Below, in pieces: positions 26,544 to 35,421 of a stretch of DNA of 64,000 nucleotides; within the stretch, counting starts at the first letter, position 1; every line of letters begins with the position of its first letter. The position numbers were made by a program, and so were the translations under genes. The stretch covers positions 1,515,696-1,579,695 of the forward strand of contig NZ_QMIK01000001.1 in the NCBI RefSeq assembly GCF_003316845.1, given 5' to 3'. This stretch comes from Cognataquiflexum aquatile (GTDB taxonomy: Bacteria > Bacteroidota > Bacteroidia > Cytophagales > Cyclobacteriaceae). Below the pieces are notes generated by a model. That model did not search any database, had not been told where the DNA came from, and saw nothing but the letters and a program-made list of their open reading frames with translations.

Positions 26544-27869
26544 ATGAAAGAAGACAGTCAGGTCATCGCAAAGAATGACCGAAAAACGATTCGTGCTTGG
26601 GCCATGTATGATTGGTCCAATTCCGCTTATTCTTTGGTGATCGCCTCGGCGATTTTCCCGGCTTATTACAATTCGATTACTACCACCGACGCCGGCAGCA
26701 AAATCACGGTTTTCGGATTGGAGATCGAAAATACAGCGGCTTACTCAATCAACCTCGGTATTGCTTTTGGAATCATTGCCCTGGTCTCTCCACTCCTGTC
26801 TTCGATATCGGATTATTACAGCAATCAAAAAAGGTTTATGCAGTTCTTTTGCTATGTGGGAGCGATCGGCTGTTCATCTCTTTTCTTTTTTGATGGCCCC
26901 GAAATGGTTCACTTCGGATTGGCCTTCATGATGCTGGCGACGATCGGCTATTCGGGTAGCATCGTTTTTTACAATTCTTACCTTCCTGCAATTGCCACCG
27001 AAGACCAACAGGATAAAGTCAGTGCGAGAGGCTATGCTTTTGGCTATATCGGTTCTACGACCCTACTACTCCTCAATCTTGCCGCCATCCTCAATCAAGA
27101 TGCGCTTGGTGTAGAAGATGGTTCCCTACTCCCCAGGGTTTCATTTCTGCTCACAGGCATATGGTGGTTTGGATTTGCGCAGGTAACTTTTCGAAAGCTT
27201 CCCAAAGGAATCTATTCCAAAACCACGACAGAGAGAAAGTTTCTCCTCAACGGATACCGGGAATTGGCCAAGATCTGGGGGAGACTTAAGAACGACCCAA
27301 AATTAAAGATGTACCTGATGAGTTTTTTCTTCTATATCATGGGGGTACAGACGGTAATGTTCATGGCTGCATCATTTGGGGAAAAGGAAGTCGGCATGGG
27401 CATGACACAGTTGATCATTACTATCCTTTTATTGGAATATGTAGGAATTATCGGTGCGTTCTTGTTTGCATGGATTTCCAAAAAGATGGGAAACCTTCAG
27501 GCTCTGACTATTGCAGTGACTATTTGGATTTTCGTGTGCATCGGCAGCTATTTTATTCAAACCGCCTTCCACTTTTACATCGCAGGCTTCTTTATTGGGA
27601 TGGTAATGGGAGGAATACAGTCCTTGTCCCGCTCGACTTATGCGAAGTTTATCCCAAAAACAGAAAACAACGCAGGTTACTTCAGCTTCTTTGATGTCTG
27701 CGAAAAGTTGGCCATGATGTGCGGACTCGTCATGTGGGGATTTATGGACAACCTCACCGGCAGCATGCGCAATTCGATCATTGCTTTGGCCATTTGGTTT
27801 TCCATCGGGCTGATTCTATTGATGGTAGTCAGAAAATTAGAAAAGCAGGAAAAGGCTGCTATGGCTTAA
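26544..27869 (+). CDS. MFS transporter, UMF1/Atg22-like family
   Basis: A 441-residue inner-membrane protein with about 12 helices. The N-terminus RAWAMYDWSNSAYSLVIASAIFPAYY is the UMF1 (unknown major facilitator) signature shared with yeast Atg22 amino-acid effluxer. Other family blocks are VSARGYAFGYIGSTTLLLLNL and GMVMGGIQSLSRSTYAKFIP. Substrate unknown; amino-acid or peptide transport is suggested only by the eukaryotic relative. The gap before it is 131 bases and the gene appears monocistronic. Confidence 0.88.
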   Translation: MKEDSQVIAKNDRKTIRAWAMYDWSNSAYSLVIASAIFPAYYNSITTTDAGSKITVFGLEIENTAAYSINLGIAFGIIALVSPLLSSISDYYSNQKRFMQFFCYVGAIGCSSLFFFDGPEMVHFGLAFMMLATIGYSGSIVFYNSYLPAIATEDQQDKVSARGYAFGYIGSTTLLLLNLAAILNQDALGVEDGSLLPRVSFLLTGIWWFGFAQVTFRKLPKGIYSKTTTERKFLLNGYRELAKIWGRLKNDPKLKMYLMSFFFYIMGVQTVMFMAASFGEKEVGMGMTQLIITILLLEYVGIIGAFLFAWISKKMGNLQALTIAVTIWIFVCIGSYFIQTAFHFYIAGFFIGMVMGGIQSLSRSTYAKFIPKTENNAGYFSFFDVCEKLAMMCGLVMWGFMDNLTGSMRNSIIALAIWFSIGLILLMVVRKLEKQEKAAMA

Positions 27870-28054
27870 ATCCTTCAATTCGATCTCTTCAGGTAGTTTC
27901 TCAAGAAACTACTAATTGGATGTTGCCACCAGGGGAATGTCAAATCTGAAAAAAAATCAAAGGCAGAAATCAGAAACTTACCCAAGGAGCATAAAAGTGA
28001 AATAAAATAATATCAGAATTTTCTTAAATTAGACTTTCACTTAAATCAATTGAA

Positions 28055-28417
28055 ATGAAAAAATTAGCCTTTATTCTCATCTTATTATTTGTAGTAAAAA
28101 CTGATTTTCTATTGGCACAAACCGCCACAAATGTAAAAGGAAAGTGGATTATGAATGTTGAGACAAATATGGGGAGCGGTTCGCCGACATTTGTACTTGA
28201 CCACGTGGACGCCACCAACCTGAAGGGAACCTATACCGGTCAGTTGGGAGATTCCGAAGTAAAAGGAACACTCAAAGGCAATACCATTCACCTTGAATTC
28301 AGCATAAGTGGAGAAATCATCGAATATGACGGTACAGTGACCGGAAATGAAATGAAGGGAAAAGTGAAATTGGGAACGATGGCTGAGGGAACCTTTACCG
28401 GAAAAAAGAAAGAGTAA
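28055..28417 (+). CDS. Small secreted beta-rich protein of unknown function
   Basis: 120 residues. Signal peptide 1-22 ending LLAQ. The rest is an alternating-strand domain with repeated short units (LKGTYTGQLGDSEVKGTL, EYDGTVTGNEMKGKVKLG, AEGTFTGKKKE) typical of small periplasmic beta-barrel or lipocalin-like domains in Bacteroidota. No cysteine or catalytic motif is present. It is monocistronic between an MFS gene and an outer-membrane protein gene. Function unknown. Confidence 0.75.
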   Translation: MKKLAFILILLFVVKTDFLLAQTATNVKGKWIMNVETNMGSGSPTFVLDHVDATNLKGTYTGQLGDSEVKGTLKGNTIHLEFSISGEIIEYDGTVTGNEMKGKVKLGTMAEGTFTGKKKE

Positions 28418-28674
28418 AATGGTTTATTAAACCATCCTCCAATACTATATGATGTTGCCCATTCCTATTTTAAAGAATAAAATATTTCAGAATTATATCC
28501 TGATAATGACCATGTTTCCAAGAAATAAACATCATTACCTGTCAATGGTGGAAAACGTTTTTTTATAAATCAGATAATTATTTTAAAAAAATTAATGAAG
28601 TTTGATAAAAAATGACGCTTCCATAGTTTTAAATTAAATCAATAAGAGAACAACTTTATAAACCCTATTTAAAA

Positions 28675-29331
28675 ATGAAAAAATCAATTATTCTTATCGT
28701 ATTTATACTAGTGAGTGGATTTGGATTTGCACAGGGAATTCGTGTCAATACCTATGCGGGTTATGTCTTCCCGGACAGTTTTGACAATTATTATTCTGCA
28801 AATTCTTATGTCCAAGGACAAATCCAAGATGGATTCAGATGGGGTGTGGGATTGGAGTATGCTGTCCCCGGCAACCGTGCCATCGAACTCCAGTATAAAA
28901 GGCAGGATACCACTGCACCAACAACATACAGGGATCCAAATATTGGCAGTGGGGGACTTAATACTTCAAATTTTGAGGTAGGAATCAACTGGATCATGTT
29001 GAATTTCACCAATTATATTCCGGTCAATGAAACAGTCGAACCATTTGTTGGAGGAGGTCTAGGTATGGGGATTTTTGATGTTAGAAATCCGGACACAGGA
29101 AATGCCAACAACGGGACAAAATTTGCATGGAATATCAGAGGAGGATCTAACCTCTGGGTATCTGAAAATGTAGCTTTAAGAATTCAGGCATCTTTATTCT
29201 CAGCCGTACAATCAGTAGGGGGTGGATTATTTTTTGGTACAGGTGGTGCAAGTGCAGGGGTTGCAACCTATTCTACTATGTTCCAGTTTGGATTTGATGG
29301 AGGTTTAGTATTCAGGCTACCAGGGAAATAA
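28675..29331 (+). CDS. Small outer-membrane beta-barrel protein
   Basis: 218 residues. Signal peptide 1-20 (ending GFAQ), then amphipathic strands rich in Gly, aromatic and alternating polar residues (GFRWGVGLEYAVPGNRAIELQY; VEPFVGGGLGMGIFDV; FQFGFDGGLVFRLPGK). The last residues form a beta-signal-like strand, as in outer-membrane barrels of the OmpW / OMP_b-brl type. Size predicts an eight-strand barrel. No pathway partner is evident. It ends at a bidirectional terminator shared with the convergent DUF1080 gene. Confidence 0.78.
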   Translation: MKKSIILIVFILVSGFGFAQGIRVNTYAGYVFPDSFDNYYSANSYVQGQIQDGFRWGVGLEYAVPGNRAIELQYKRQDTTAPTTYRDPNIGSGGLNTSNFEVGINWIMLNFTNYIPVNETVEPFVGGGLGMGIFDVRNPDTGNANNGTKFAWNIRGGSNLWVSENVALRIQASLFSAVQSVGGGLFFGTGGASAGVATYSTMFQFGFDGGLVFRLPGK

Positions 29332-29383
29332 AAAACTTCCAAACAATTGTATTCGGAAAAAAGAATTTTCCCCCTAAAACAAC

Positions 29384-29413
29384 AAAACCCGAGCATTTGC
29401 CCGGGTTTTTTTT
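29384..29413. terminator. Bidirectional terminator between convergent genes
   Basis: Stem AAAACCCG / CGGGTTTT with inner GC/GC pairs and a T run on plus. It lies between the outer-membrane protein gene (plus) and the DUF1080 operon (minus). Confidence 0.8.
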
Positions 29414-29430
29414 ATGATTTTTATAGAAAT

Positions 29431-30177
29431 CTACAGCTTTTTTATTCTGATGTTTTTAAACCAAACTTCATCACCATGGTCTTGAAGTGCGATCTTACCT
29501 TTCTTGAATGTACCAAAACCTGGCATGTCTTTGAATTTGCTTTTGGCGATCAATGCTTCCCACTCAGGAGTCCAAAGTGTGGTTGACACGATCATGACAC
29601 CGTTAAGATAAAGTTCGAGCTTGCCATCCTTGGAAATGATCTCGGCAAGATTCCATTCTCCAACAGGCTTGACAGTCTCTTCACTGCTGACAATCAGGTC
29701 GTACAAATCCCCTGCACGGTGGCTGACAATCTTGGCATCAGGATGTCCATTATTGTCCAGAACCTGCATTTCCATGCCGGTATTCCAAGGATAGGTAAAT
29801 TCCGGCGCTTCATGCACAAAGAATATAATACCGCTGTTACCGTTTGGAGCTATTTTCCATTCTACCTGTAGGTGATAGTTGTCAAACTCCTCATTGGTCA
29901 CGATGTCACCACCGTCACCTGTTTGCCAGCCGGCTTTGTTGGTGGCATCAAGGTAAATGGCGCCATCCTGAACTTTCCAGGCTTTGCCGACTTCTCCCCC
30001 ACCATATTTGGACCATCCGTTAAATGAGGTTCCATCAAATAGGCTGATCCATTCAGATTCAGGAGCAACAGTTTCAACTACCTCTGCAACCTCAGTTTCT
30101 TCGGTTGCCTCTTGGTTTCCCCCACAGGCAAATGCCAGGGAAGCTGAAATCAGGAATATAAATGCTTGTTTTTTCAT
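29431..30177 (-). CDS. DUF1080 lipoprotein (3-keto-disaccharide hydrolase-like)
   Basis: 248 residues from the ATG at 30177, two bases after the cytochrome c stop codon. Signal with lipobox at Cys18 (AFAC). A Glu/Thr-rich linker to residue about 45 precedes a concanavalin-like DUF1080 domain (WISLFDGTSFNGWSKYGG; NYHLQVEWKIAPNGNSGIIFF; MEMQVLDNNGHPDA; GEWNLAEI). The family is now described as 3-keto-disaccharide hydrolases or lyases acting on 3-oxidised glycosides. Its place after a cytochrome c, a TIM-barrel isomerase and a Gfo/Idh/MocA enzyme on the same strand supports that role. Probably exposed to the periplasm. Confidence 0.9.
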   Translation of the reverse strand: MKKQAFIFLISASLAFACGGNQEATEETEVAEVVETVAPESEWISLFDGTSFNGWSKYGGGEVGKAWKVQDGAIYLDATNKAGWQTGDGGDIVTNEEFDNYHLQVEWKIAPNGNSGIIFFVHEAPEFTYPWNTGMEMQVLDNNGHPDAKIVSHRAGDLYDLIVSSEETVKPVGEWNLAEIISKDGKLELYLNGVMIVSTTLWTPEWEALIAKSKFKDMPGFGTFKKGKIALQDHGDEVWFKNIRIKKL

Positions 30178-30179
30178 TT

Positions 30180-30605
30180 TTATTTCTTCAAAAGGAGAAC
30201 ATATTTCACCATAACTTCCACATCTGCAGGAGCAAGCTGTGGATGCGGAGTCATTGCGATTTCTCCCCAAGTACCTACATGTCCTTCTATCACGTGCTTG
30301 GTCAGCAAAGCGATATTTTCAGGAGTACTTTCATACTTTGCAGCTACATCGGCGTAAGATGGTCCTACAATTTTTCTTTCTACCATGTGACATGCTGTAC
30401 AGCCTGCCTCTTTGGTTTTTGCTTGACCTGCGATGAAGATCGGGTCGTCTTTGTATTTTTCCTCCAAACTAACGGGAGCAGCAGGCGGAGGAGTGGTGAC
30501 CGCGGTCTCCGTGGTGGCCGTTTCGGAAGTAGAACCTCCTCCACAGGAGTAAGTCAATGCGGATGCGGCTATCAAGCCAAGTGTCAATGATTTAATCAGT
30601 TTCAT
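30180..30605 (-). CDS. Lipoprotein c-type cytochrome
   Basis: 141 residues. Lipobox at Cys21 (TYSC). A Thr/Pro/Ala-rich linker to residue about 45 is followed by one class-I cytochrome c domain with haem motif CTACH (Cys69, Cys72, His73) and probable axial Met118 in IAMTPHP. It is the likely electron acceptor for the GMC dehydrogenase complex of the divergent operon, since such complexes use a cytochrome c as third subunit. It lies between the sugar isomerase and DUF1080 genes, with spacings of 21 and 2 bases, so all are co-transcribed. Confidence 0.92.
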   Translation of the reverse strand: MKLIKSLTLGLIAASALTYSCGGGSTSETATTETAVTTPPPAAPVSLEEKYKDDPIFIAGQAKTKEAGCTACHMVERKIVGPSYADVAAKYESTPENIALLTKHVIEGHVGTWGEIAMTPHPQLAPADVEVMVKYVLLLKK

Positions 30606-30626
30606 AAAATATAGGTTAATGGTAAT

Positions 30627-31679
30627 TTAAATTCCTAGGATTTTTTTGTTGAAAGCCTCGTCAGCTCCGGCTGCAGCAAAATCATCAAAAGCTTTTTCTG
30701 TGACTCTGATAATATGGTCCGCAATAAATGGAGCTCCTTCAAGTGCTCCCTGCTCGGGATGTTTGATGGCACACTCCCATTCGAGTACCGCCCAACCTGA
30801 GTAGTCGTACTGCGAAAGTTTGCTAAAGATACCACTAAAATCTACTTGACCATCTCCCAAGGAACGGAATCTTCCGGCACGCTGCACCCATCCTTGGTAT
30901 CCGCCATAGACGCCCTGCTTGCCGGTTGGATTGAATTCCGCGTCTTTGACATGGAACATCTTGATTCTTTCGTGATAGAAATCAATGAATTGAAGGTAGT
31001 CAAGACACTGCAATACAAAATGACTTGGGTCATACAGGATGTTTGCGCGCTTGTGGTTGTTAACTTTCTCCAAAAACATCTCGAAAGTAATTCCGTCATG
31101 CAAATCTTCTCCGGGATGGAGTTCATAGCAGACATCGACGCCATATTCTTCAAAAGTATCCAAGATGGGCATCCATCTTTTTGCCAATTCTGTGAATCCT
31201 GTATCGACCAAACCTGCCGGACGCTGTGGCCAAGGATATACTGTCTGCCACATCAATGCGCCTGAGAAAGTAGCATGTGCATTTAGTCCAAGATTGGAGG
31301 AGGCTTTTGCAGCAAATTTCAGCTGTTGGGTTGCCCATTCAGATTTTGCTTTGAGATTTCCGGCAAGGTTTGCAGGAGCAAAGCCATCGAAAAGCTCGTT
31401 GTAAGCAGGATGGGTTGCCACCAACTGACCCTGAAGGTGGGTTGAAAGTTCAGTGATTTGCATGCCTGTGGCATTGACGATGCCTTTGATTTCATCGGCG
31501 TAGGTTTTGCTTTCGGCGGCTTTTTGGAGGTCGATCAATCTTCCATCCCAAGATGGAATCTGTACACCTTTGTATCCGGCTGCTGACATCCACTCACAAA
31601 TACTTTTCAGGCTGTTGAACGGTGCTTTGTCATCGGCAAACTGTGCCAAAAAAACTGCAGGTCCTTTTATGGTTTTCAT
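30627..31679 (-). CDS. Sugar phosphate isomerase/epimerase (xylose isomerase-like TIM barrel), cytosolic
   Basis: 350 residues without a signal peptide. AP-endonuclease-2/xylose-isomerase-like barrel: metal-binding and active-site segments include VCYELHPGEDLHDG, NILYDPSHFVLQ, MFHVKDAEF and WAVLEWECAIKHP. In 3-keto-glycoside pathways such barrels act as lyases, isomerases or hydratases on 3-keto sugars; which applies here is unknown. It follows the Gfo/Idh/MocA gene on the same strand after a 160-base gap containing two short repeats, and lies 21 bases upstream of the cytochrome c gene. Confidence 0.88.
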   Translation of the reverse strand: MKTIKGPAVFLAQFADDKAPFNSLKSICEWMSAAGYKGVQIPSWDGRLIDLQKAAESKTYADEIKGIVNATGMQITELSTHLQGQLVATHPAYNELFDGFAPANLAGNLKAKSEWATQQLKFAAKASSNLGLNAHATFSGALMWQTVYPWPQRPAGLVDTGFTELAKRWMPILDTFEEYGVDVCYELHPGEDLHDGITFEMFLEKVNNHKRANILYDPSHFVLQCLDYLQFIDFYHERIKMFHVKDAEFNPTGKQGVYGGYQGWVQRAGRFRSLGDGQVDFSGIFSKLSQYDYSGWAVLEWECAIKHPEQGALEGAPFIADHIIRVTEKAFDDFAAAGADEAFNKKILGI

Positions 31680-31692
31680 AGGTTTATTTATT

Positions 31693-31735
31693 AAAGATTG
31701 GAAAATTAGAAAATTGGAAAATTATAATGTTAGAA
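31693..31735. repeat. Degenerate GGAAAATTA-type repeat
   Basis: Three copies of GGAAAATTA or AGAAAATTG in tandem, then a degenerate GAAGGTTATAAAG. On the plus strand it would translate as WKIRKLENY, like the element at 16841-16917 read on minus. It lies within the gap between two genes of the 3-keto-sugar operon. Confidence 0.5.
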
Positions 31736-31786
31736 GGTTATAAAGTTTCAAAGTTTAGAGGAAGATGACAAATGCTACAAGCGAAT

Positions 31787-31821
31787 TTGGTACTTGGTAC
31801 TTAGTACTTGATACTTGATAC
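31787..31821. repeat. Heptamer tandem repeat (TTGGTAC x5)
   Basis: Five adjacent 7-bp units: TTGGTAC, TTGGTAC, TTAGTAC, TTGATAC, TTGATAC. They lie 18 bases before the Gfo/Idh/MocA stop codon on plus coordinates, that is just downstream of that gene in its own transcription sense. Confidence 0.8.
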
Positions 31822-31839
31822 ATTATTCTCGCTTCACCC

Positions 31840-33006
31840 CTAAAACTCCACATTGAAAGGTGTCCATTTCTGATCGGAAGCCGAGCTTGCCAAGACATTT
31901 TCGATAAAGGCCATGCCACGGATTCCATCTTCTGCACCGGGGAAGTCCCACCATTCGGCTTTGGGTTCCTCCCCTTTTCTCAACGCATAAATGCACCTTG
32001 CGAAATTTCTGTAAATATTGGCAAAAGCTTCAATATATCCTTCCGGATGACCGGCCGGAGTTCTGGTATTTTCATTGGCCATGGAACCTAAATAGCCGTT
32101 TCCTGCACGGTATATTTCATCCGGCCTGTCAGACCATCTTAGTCTCAGGGTATTATTATCTTCCTGCATCCATTCCAACCCACCTTTTTCTCCATAAACA
32201 CGGATTTTGAGGTTATTTTCACAACCGGCGTCTATTTGGGATGCTGTCAGGATTCCGGATGCGTTGTTTTCAAATCGCATCAAAACTGCTCCATCGTCAT
32301 CTATCGGGCGTCCTTTCACCTTGATGTCAAGGTCGGCACATATTTTTGCTACTTTGATCCCGGAGACATATTCAGCAAGGTTGAATGCATGGGTTCCGAT
32401 ATCGCCAAAGCAACCGGCTTTCCCATTTCTGGCAGGATCTGTTCTCCATTCCGCCTGTTTGTTTTCATATTCCAACAGCTTGTGCAACCATCCCTGAGGA
32501 TATTCCACATAGACTTTCCTGACTTCCCCGATTACCCCTTCAGCGATCATTTGCTTCATTTGCTTGATCATCGGATATCCGGTGTAAGTATGTGTCAGGC
32601 AAAAAAGCTTGTCACTTTTCTTGATGATTTTATAAAGTTCTTTTGCTTGGTCATAAGTCAAAGTCATTGGCTTGTCAAGGACAACATGGAATCCTGCCTC
32701 CAAAGCTTTCTTTGTAGGATCAAAGTGCACATTGTTGGGAGTGACGATGCTGATGATGTCTATCCTTTCGGATTCGGGCAATGCCAGTTCCTTTTGAATC
32801 ATTTCGTCATAGGATGAATAAACCCGGGATGGGTCAAGCATGAGCTCTTCACCGGCCTGTCTGGTTTTTTCAGGATTGCTGCTAAATGAGCCCGCAGTGA
32901 TTTCTATCAAACCGTCCATCAGCGCCGCACTCCGGTGGATCGCACCGATAAATGCACCTGGACCGCCGCCGACCATTCCCATTTTGAGTTTTTTCTGTGC
33001 TGCCAT
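31840..33006 (-). CDS. Gfo/Idh/MocA-family NAD(P)-dependent oxidoreductase
   Basis: 388 residues, no signal peptide, cytosolic. N-terminal Rossmann fold (MGMVGGGPGAFIGAIH, residues 9-24), DKP at 111-113 supplying the catalytic lysine, and the GDIGTH signature at 201-206 with its active-site His. The family oxidises or reduces sugars and cyclitols; in 3-keto-glycoside pathways it interconverts 3-keto-glucose and glucose. It is first in the minus-strand operon and divergent from the transporter operon at 33279. The 272-base spacer between them must hold both promoters; I see no clear operator there. Confidence 0.92.
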   Translation of the reverse strand: MAAQKKLKMGMVGGGPGAFIGAIHRSAALMDGLIEITAGSFSSNPEKTRQAGEELMLDPSRVYSSYDEMIQKELALPESERIDIISIVTPNNVHFDPTKKALEAGFHVVLDKPMTLTYDQAKELYKIIKKSDKLFCLTHTYTGYPMIKQMKQMIAEGVIGEVRKVYVEYPQGWLHKLLEYENKQAEWRTDPARNGKAGCFGDIGTHAFNLAEYVSGIKVAKICADLDIKVKGRPIDDDGAVLMRFENNASGILTASQIDAGCENNLKIRVYGEKGGLEWMQEDNNTLRLRWSDRPDEIYRAGNGYLGSMANENTRTPAGHPEGYIEAFANIYRNFARCIYALRKGEEPKAEWWDFPGAEDGIRGMAFIENVLASSASDQKWTPFNVEF

Positions 33007-33278
33007 ATTATATTGGATTATTGGTTTTCAGGGTTTAATATTTTGGATTAAATTTCTTGTAAGATAATTTATGATTTGTTTTCACTTAAACACGAAATGA
33101 AATAAATGACCAATTGCAGTAAGATGTTATGAGTGGTAAAGTTTTGAACCGCTTATTGACTTATTTCATTTGGACTTTCGGAAAAACTAAAATTAAGGCA
33201 AAATCCCTGAATTTTAAACATAAAATTGATACTTTACCGCTTCGTTATATCCGATTTTAACCAATCAACCACGACATT

Positions 33279-34529
33279 ATGCATTCCGGAACCAGAGCCC
33301 AACTTTCTTTCATGATGTTCTTGGAATTTTTCGTTTGGGGTTCCTGGTATGTGACCATGGGTACTTTTTTGGTTACCAATCTTGGTGCAAGCTATACCCA
33401 AATAGCCGCCGCCTTTTCCACACAGTCATTTGGGGCCATTATCGCTCCATTTATCATCGGATTGATTGCAGACCGGTATTTCAATGCAGAAAAAATTCTG
33501 GGCTTCCTCCATTTGATCGGCGCTGTGTTGCTATACCTGTGCTATCAGGCCACGAGTTTTGAATTGTTTTATCCGTTCATATTTGGATACATGGTTCTCT
33601 ATATGCCGACTTTGGCTTTGGTCAATTCTGTTTCTTTTAGACAGATGAAGGATCCCGAAAAAGAATTTTCCCCGATCAGGGTATGGGGAACCATCGGATG
33701 GATCGCTGCAGGGCTTTCGATCAGTTATGTTTTTTTATGGGATGAAGCCGGGAATATGTCCAATGGCTTTCTCAAAAACACTTTTCTGATGGCCTCCATA
33801 TCCTCTTTGGTTCTTGGCTTATTTTCATTTACTCTTCCAAAAACCCCTCCAAGAGCCAATAAAAACGAAAAAGTCAAAATAGGAGACTTGATCGGGCTGG
33901 ACGCCTTGAAATTATTGAAGGACAAAAACTACGCTATCTTCTTTTTATCTTCTATCCTGATCTGCATTCCTTTGGCTTTCTATTTTCAAAATGCAAATCC
34001 GTTCTTAGCCGAAATCGGCGTATCGGATCCTACCGGAAAAATGACCATCGGACAAGTCTCAGAAGCTTTCTTCCTTCTTTTGCTTCCTTTTTTCTTCAAA
34101 AGATTTGGATTCAAAATGACCATGATGATCGGAATGCTAGCTTGGGTAGTCCGGTATGCCTTGTTTTCAATAGGAGATGCAGGGGATGGACTTTATTTAT
34201 TGATCCTCGGAATAGCCCTGCATGGTATCTGTTATGATTTCTTCTTTGTATCCGGCCAAATCTATACTGATTCGAAGGCAGGAGAGAAATTCCAATCCTC
34301 TGCACAAGGACTAATCACCCTGGCAACCTACGGTTTGGGAATGCTGATAGGATTTGCTGTCGCCGGACAAGTCACTGATTTATATTTGAATGCAGATGGT
34401 ACACATGATTGGAAATCCATCTGGATGATTCCCTCCGGTATTGCTATATTAGTGGTACTGATTTTCCTGATCTTCTTTAAAAATGAAACAATGAACAAAA
34501 AACCCGAAATAAAACCTATTGAATCATGA
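33279..34529 (+). CDS. MFS transporter, nucleoside:H+ symporter (NHS/NupG-like) family
   Basis: A 416-residue inner-membrane protein with about 12 helices. The N-terminus LSFMMFLEFFVWGSWYVTMG is the NupG/XapB-type signature, followed by FSTQSFGAIIAPFIIGLIADRYF. Named for nucleosides, the family in Bacteroidota often sits in sugar-degradation operons, and here it overlaps the next gene by four bases (ATGA). Import of the sugar product made by the neighbouring periplasmic enzymes is therefore inferred rather than nucleoside uptake. It is the first gene of the plus-strand operon. Confidence 0.88.
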   Translation: MHSGTRAQLSFMMFLEFFVWGSWYVTMGTFLVTNLGASYTQIAAAFSTQSFGAIIAPFIIGLIADRYFNAEKILGFLHLIGAVLLYLCYQATSFELFYPFIFGYMVLYMPTLALVNSVSFRQMKDPEKEFSPIRVWGTIGWIAAGLSISYVFLWDEAGNMSNGFLKNTFLMASISSLVLGLFSFTLPKTPPRANKNEKVKIGDLIGLDALKLLKDKNYAIFFLSSILICIPLAFYFQNANPFLAEIGVSDPTGKMTIGQVSEAFFLLLLPFFFKRFGFKMTMMIGMLAWVVRYALFSIGDAGDGLYLLILGIALHGICYDFFFVSGQIYTDSKAGEKFQSSAQGLITLATYGLGMLIGFAVAGQVTDLYLNADGTHDWKSIWMIPSGIAILVVLIFLIFFKNETMNKKPEIKPIES

Positions 34530-35398
34530 CCCAACTCAGCCGAAGAAACAGTCTTAAAAAAATGCTTGTGGGAACAGTGGCCGCCACCGGACTTCCTCTT
34601 GTCAGCACCCATGCTGAAAGCCTTCCATATCAGCTCAAAGGCAATGTAAACCATGCCGTATGTCATTGGCCCTTTAATCCGATGACAATCGAAGAGTTAT
34701 GCATTGGAATCAAAAAAATCGGATTCAATGCCATTGACTTGATAGGCCCAAACAACTGGCACATTCTCCAAAAACACGGAGTGGAATGCTCAATGTGCAA
34801 TGGCGCTGACATGGGAATAGTCAAAGGATGGAATGATCCCAAAAACCATGAACAATTGATCAAAGGCTATGAGGAAGTGATTCCACTGGTTGCAAAAGCC
34901 GGCTACAAGAATTTGATTGCTTTCAGTGGCAACAGAAACGGGATGGATGATGAGACGGGGCTGAAGAATTCTGCTGAAGGTCTCAAAAAAATCATGGCCA
35001 CTGCAGAAAAACACAATGTCATGATCATCATGGAGCTCCTCAACAGTAAGGTAGACCATGCTGATTACATGTGTGACAAAAGCGCTTGGGGCATAGAGCT
35101 CTGCAAAATGGTAGATTCTCCAAACCTCAAACTGCTTTATGATATCTACCACATGCAAATCATGGAGGGTGACATCATCAGGACCATCAAAAGAGACCAT
35201 CAATACTTCGGACATTACCATACAGCCGGTAATCCCGGAAGAAATGAAATAGACGAAACCCAGGAAATCTATTATCCACCGATTGTAAAAGCGATCTTGG
35301 AGACAGGTTATAAAGGGTATTTCTGTCAGGAATTTGTGCCAAAGAAGGCAGACAAAATGGCTTCACTTGCCGAAGCCATCAGAATTTGTGATTTATAA
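34526..35398 (+). CDS. Tat-exported hydroxypyruvate isomerase-like TIM-barrel protein
   Basis: 290 residues. The N-terminus LSRRNSLKKMLVGTVAATG is a twin-arginine signal with a probable cleavage site after THA (residue 30), so the enzyme is periplasmic. The mature part is an AP-endonuclease-2-like barrel related to hydroxypyruvate isomerase (Hyi): IGFNAIDLIGP, IMELLNSKVDHADYM, KLLYDIYHMQIMEGD, HYHTAGNPGRNEIDE. Active-site Glu and His residues are kept. The true reaction is unlikely to be hydroxypyruvate isomerisation, given export and its GMC-dehydrogenase neighbours. It overlaps the permease gene by four bases and lies 23 bases before the GMC gene. Confidence 0.87.
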   Translation: MTQLSRRNSLKKMLVGTVAATGLPLVSTHAESLPYQLKGNVNHAVCHWPFNPMTIEELCIGIKKIGFNAIDLIGPNNWHILQKHGVECSMCNGADMGIVKGWNDPKNHEQLIKGYEEVIPLVAKAGYKNLIAFSGNRNGMDDETGLKNSAEGLKKIMATAEKHNVMIIMELLNSKVDHADYMCDKSAWGIELCKMVDSPNLKLLYDIYHMQIMEGDIIRTIKRDHQYFGHYHTAGNPGRNEIDETQEIYYPPIVKAILETGYKGYFCQEFVPKKADKMASLAEAIRICDL

Positions 35399-35421
35399 AT
35401 AAATACAACCAATAACTAATT

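Noticed and set aside
28449..28568. 39-codon open frame in the gap before the outer-membrane protein gene
   Set aside because: Composition is that of AT-rich non-coding DNA, with no hydrophobic span, leader or terminator to support it.
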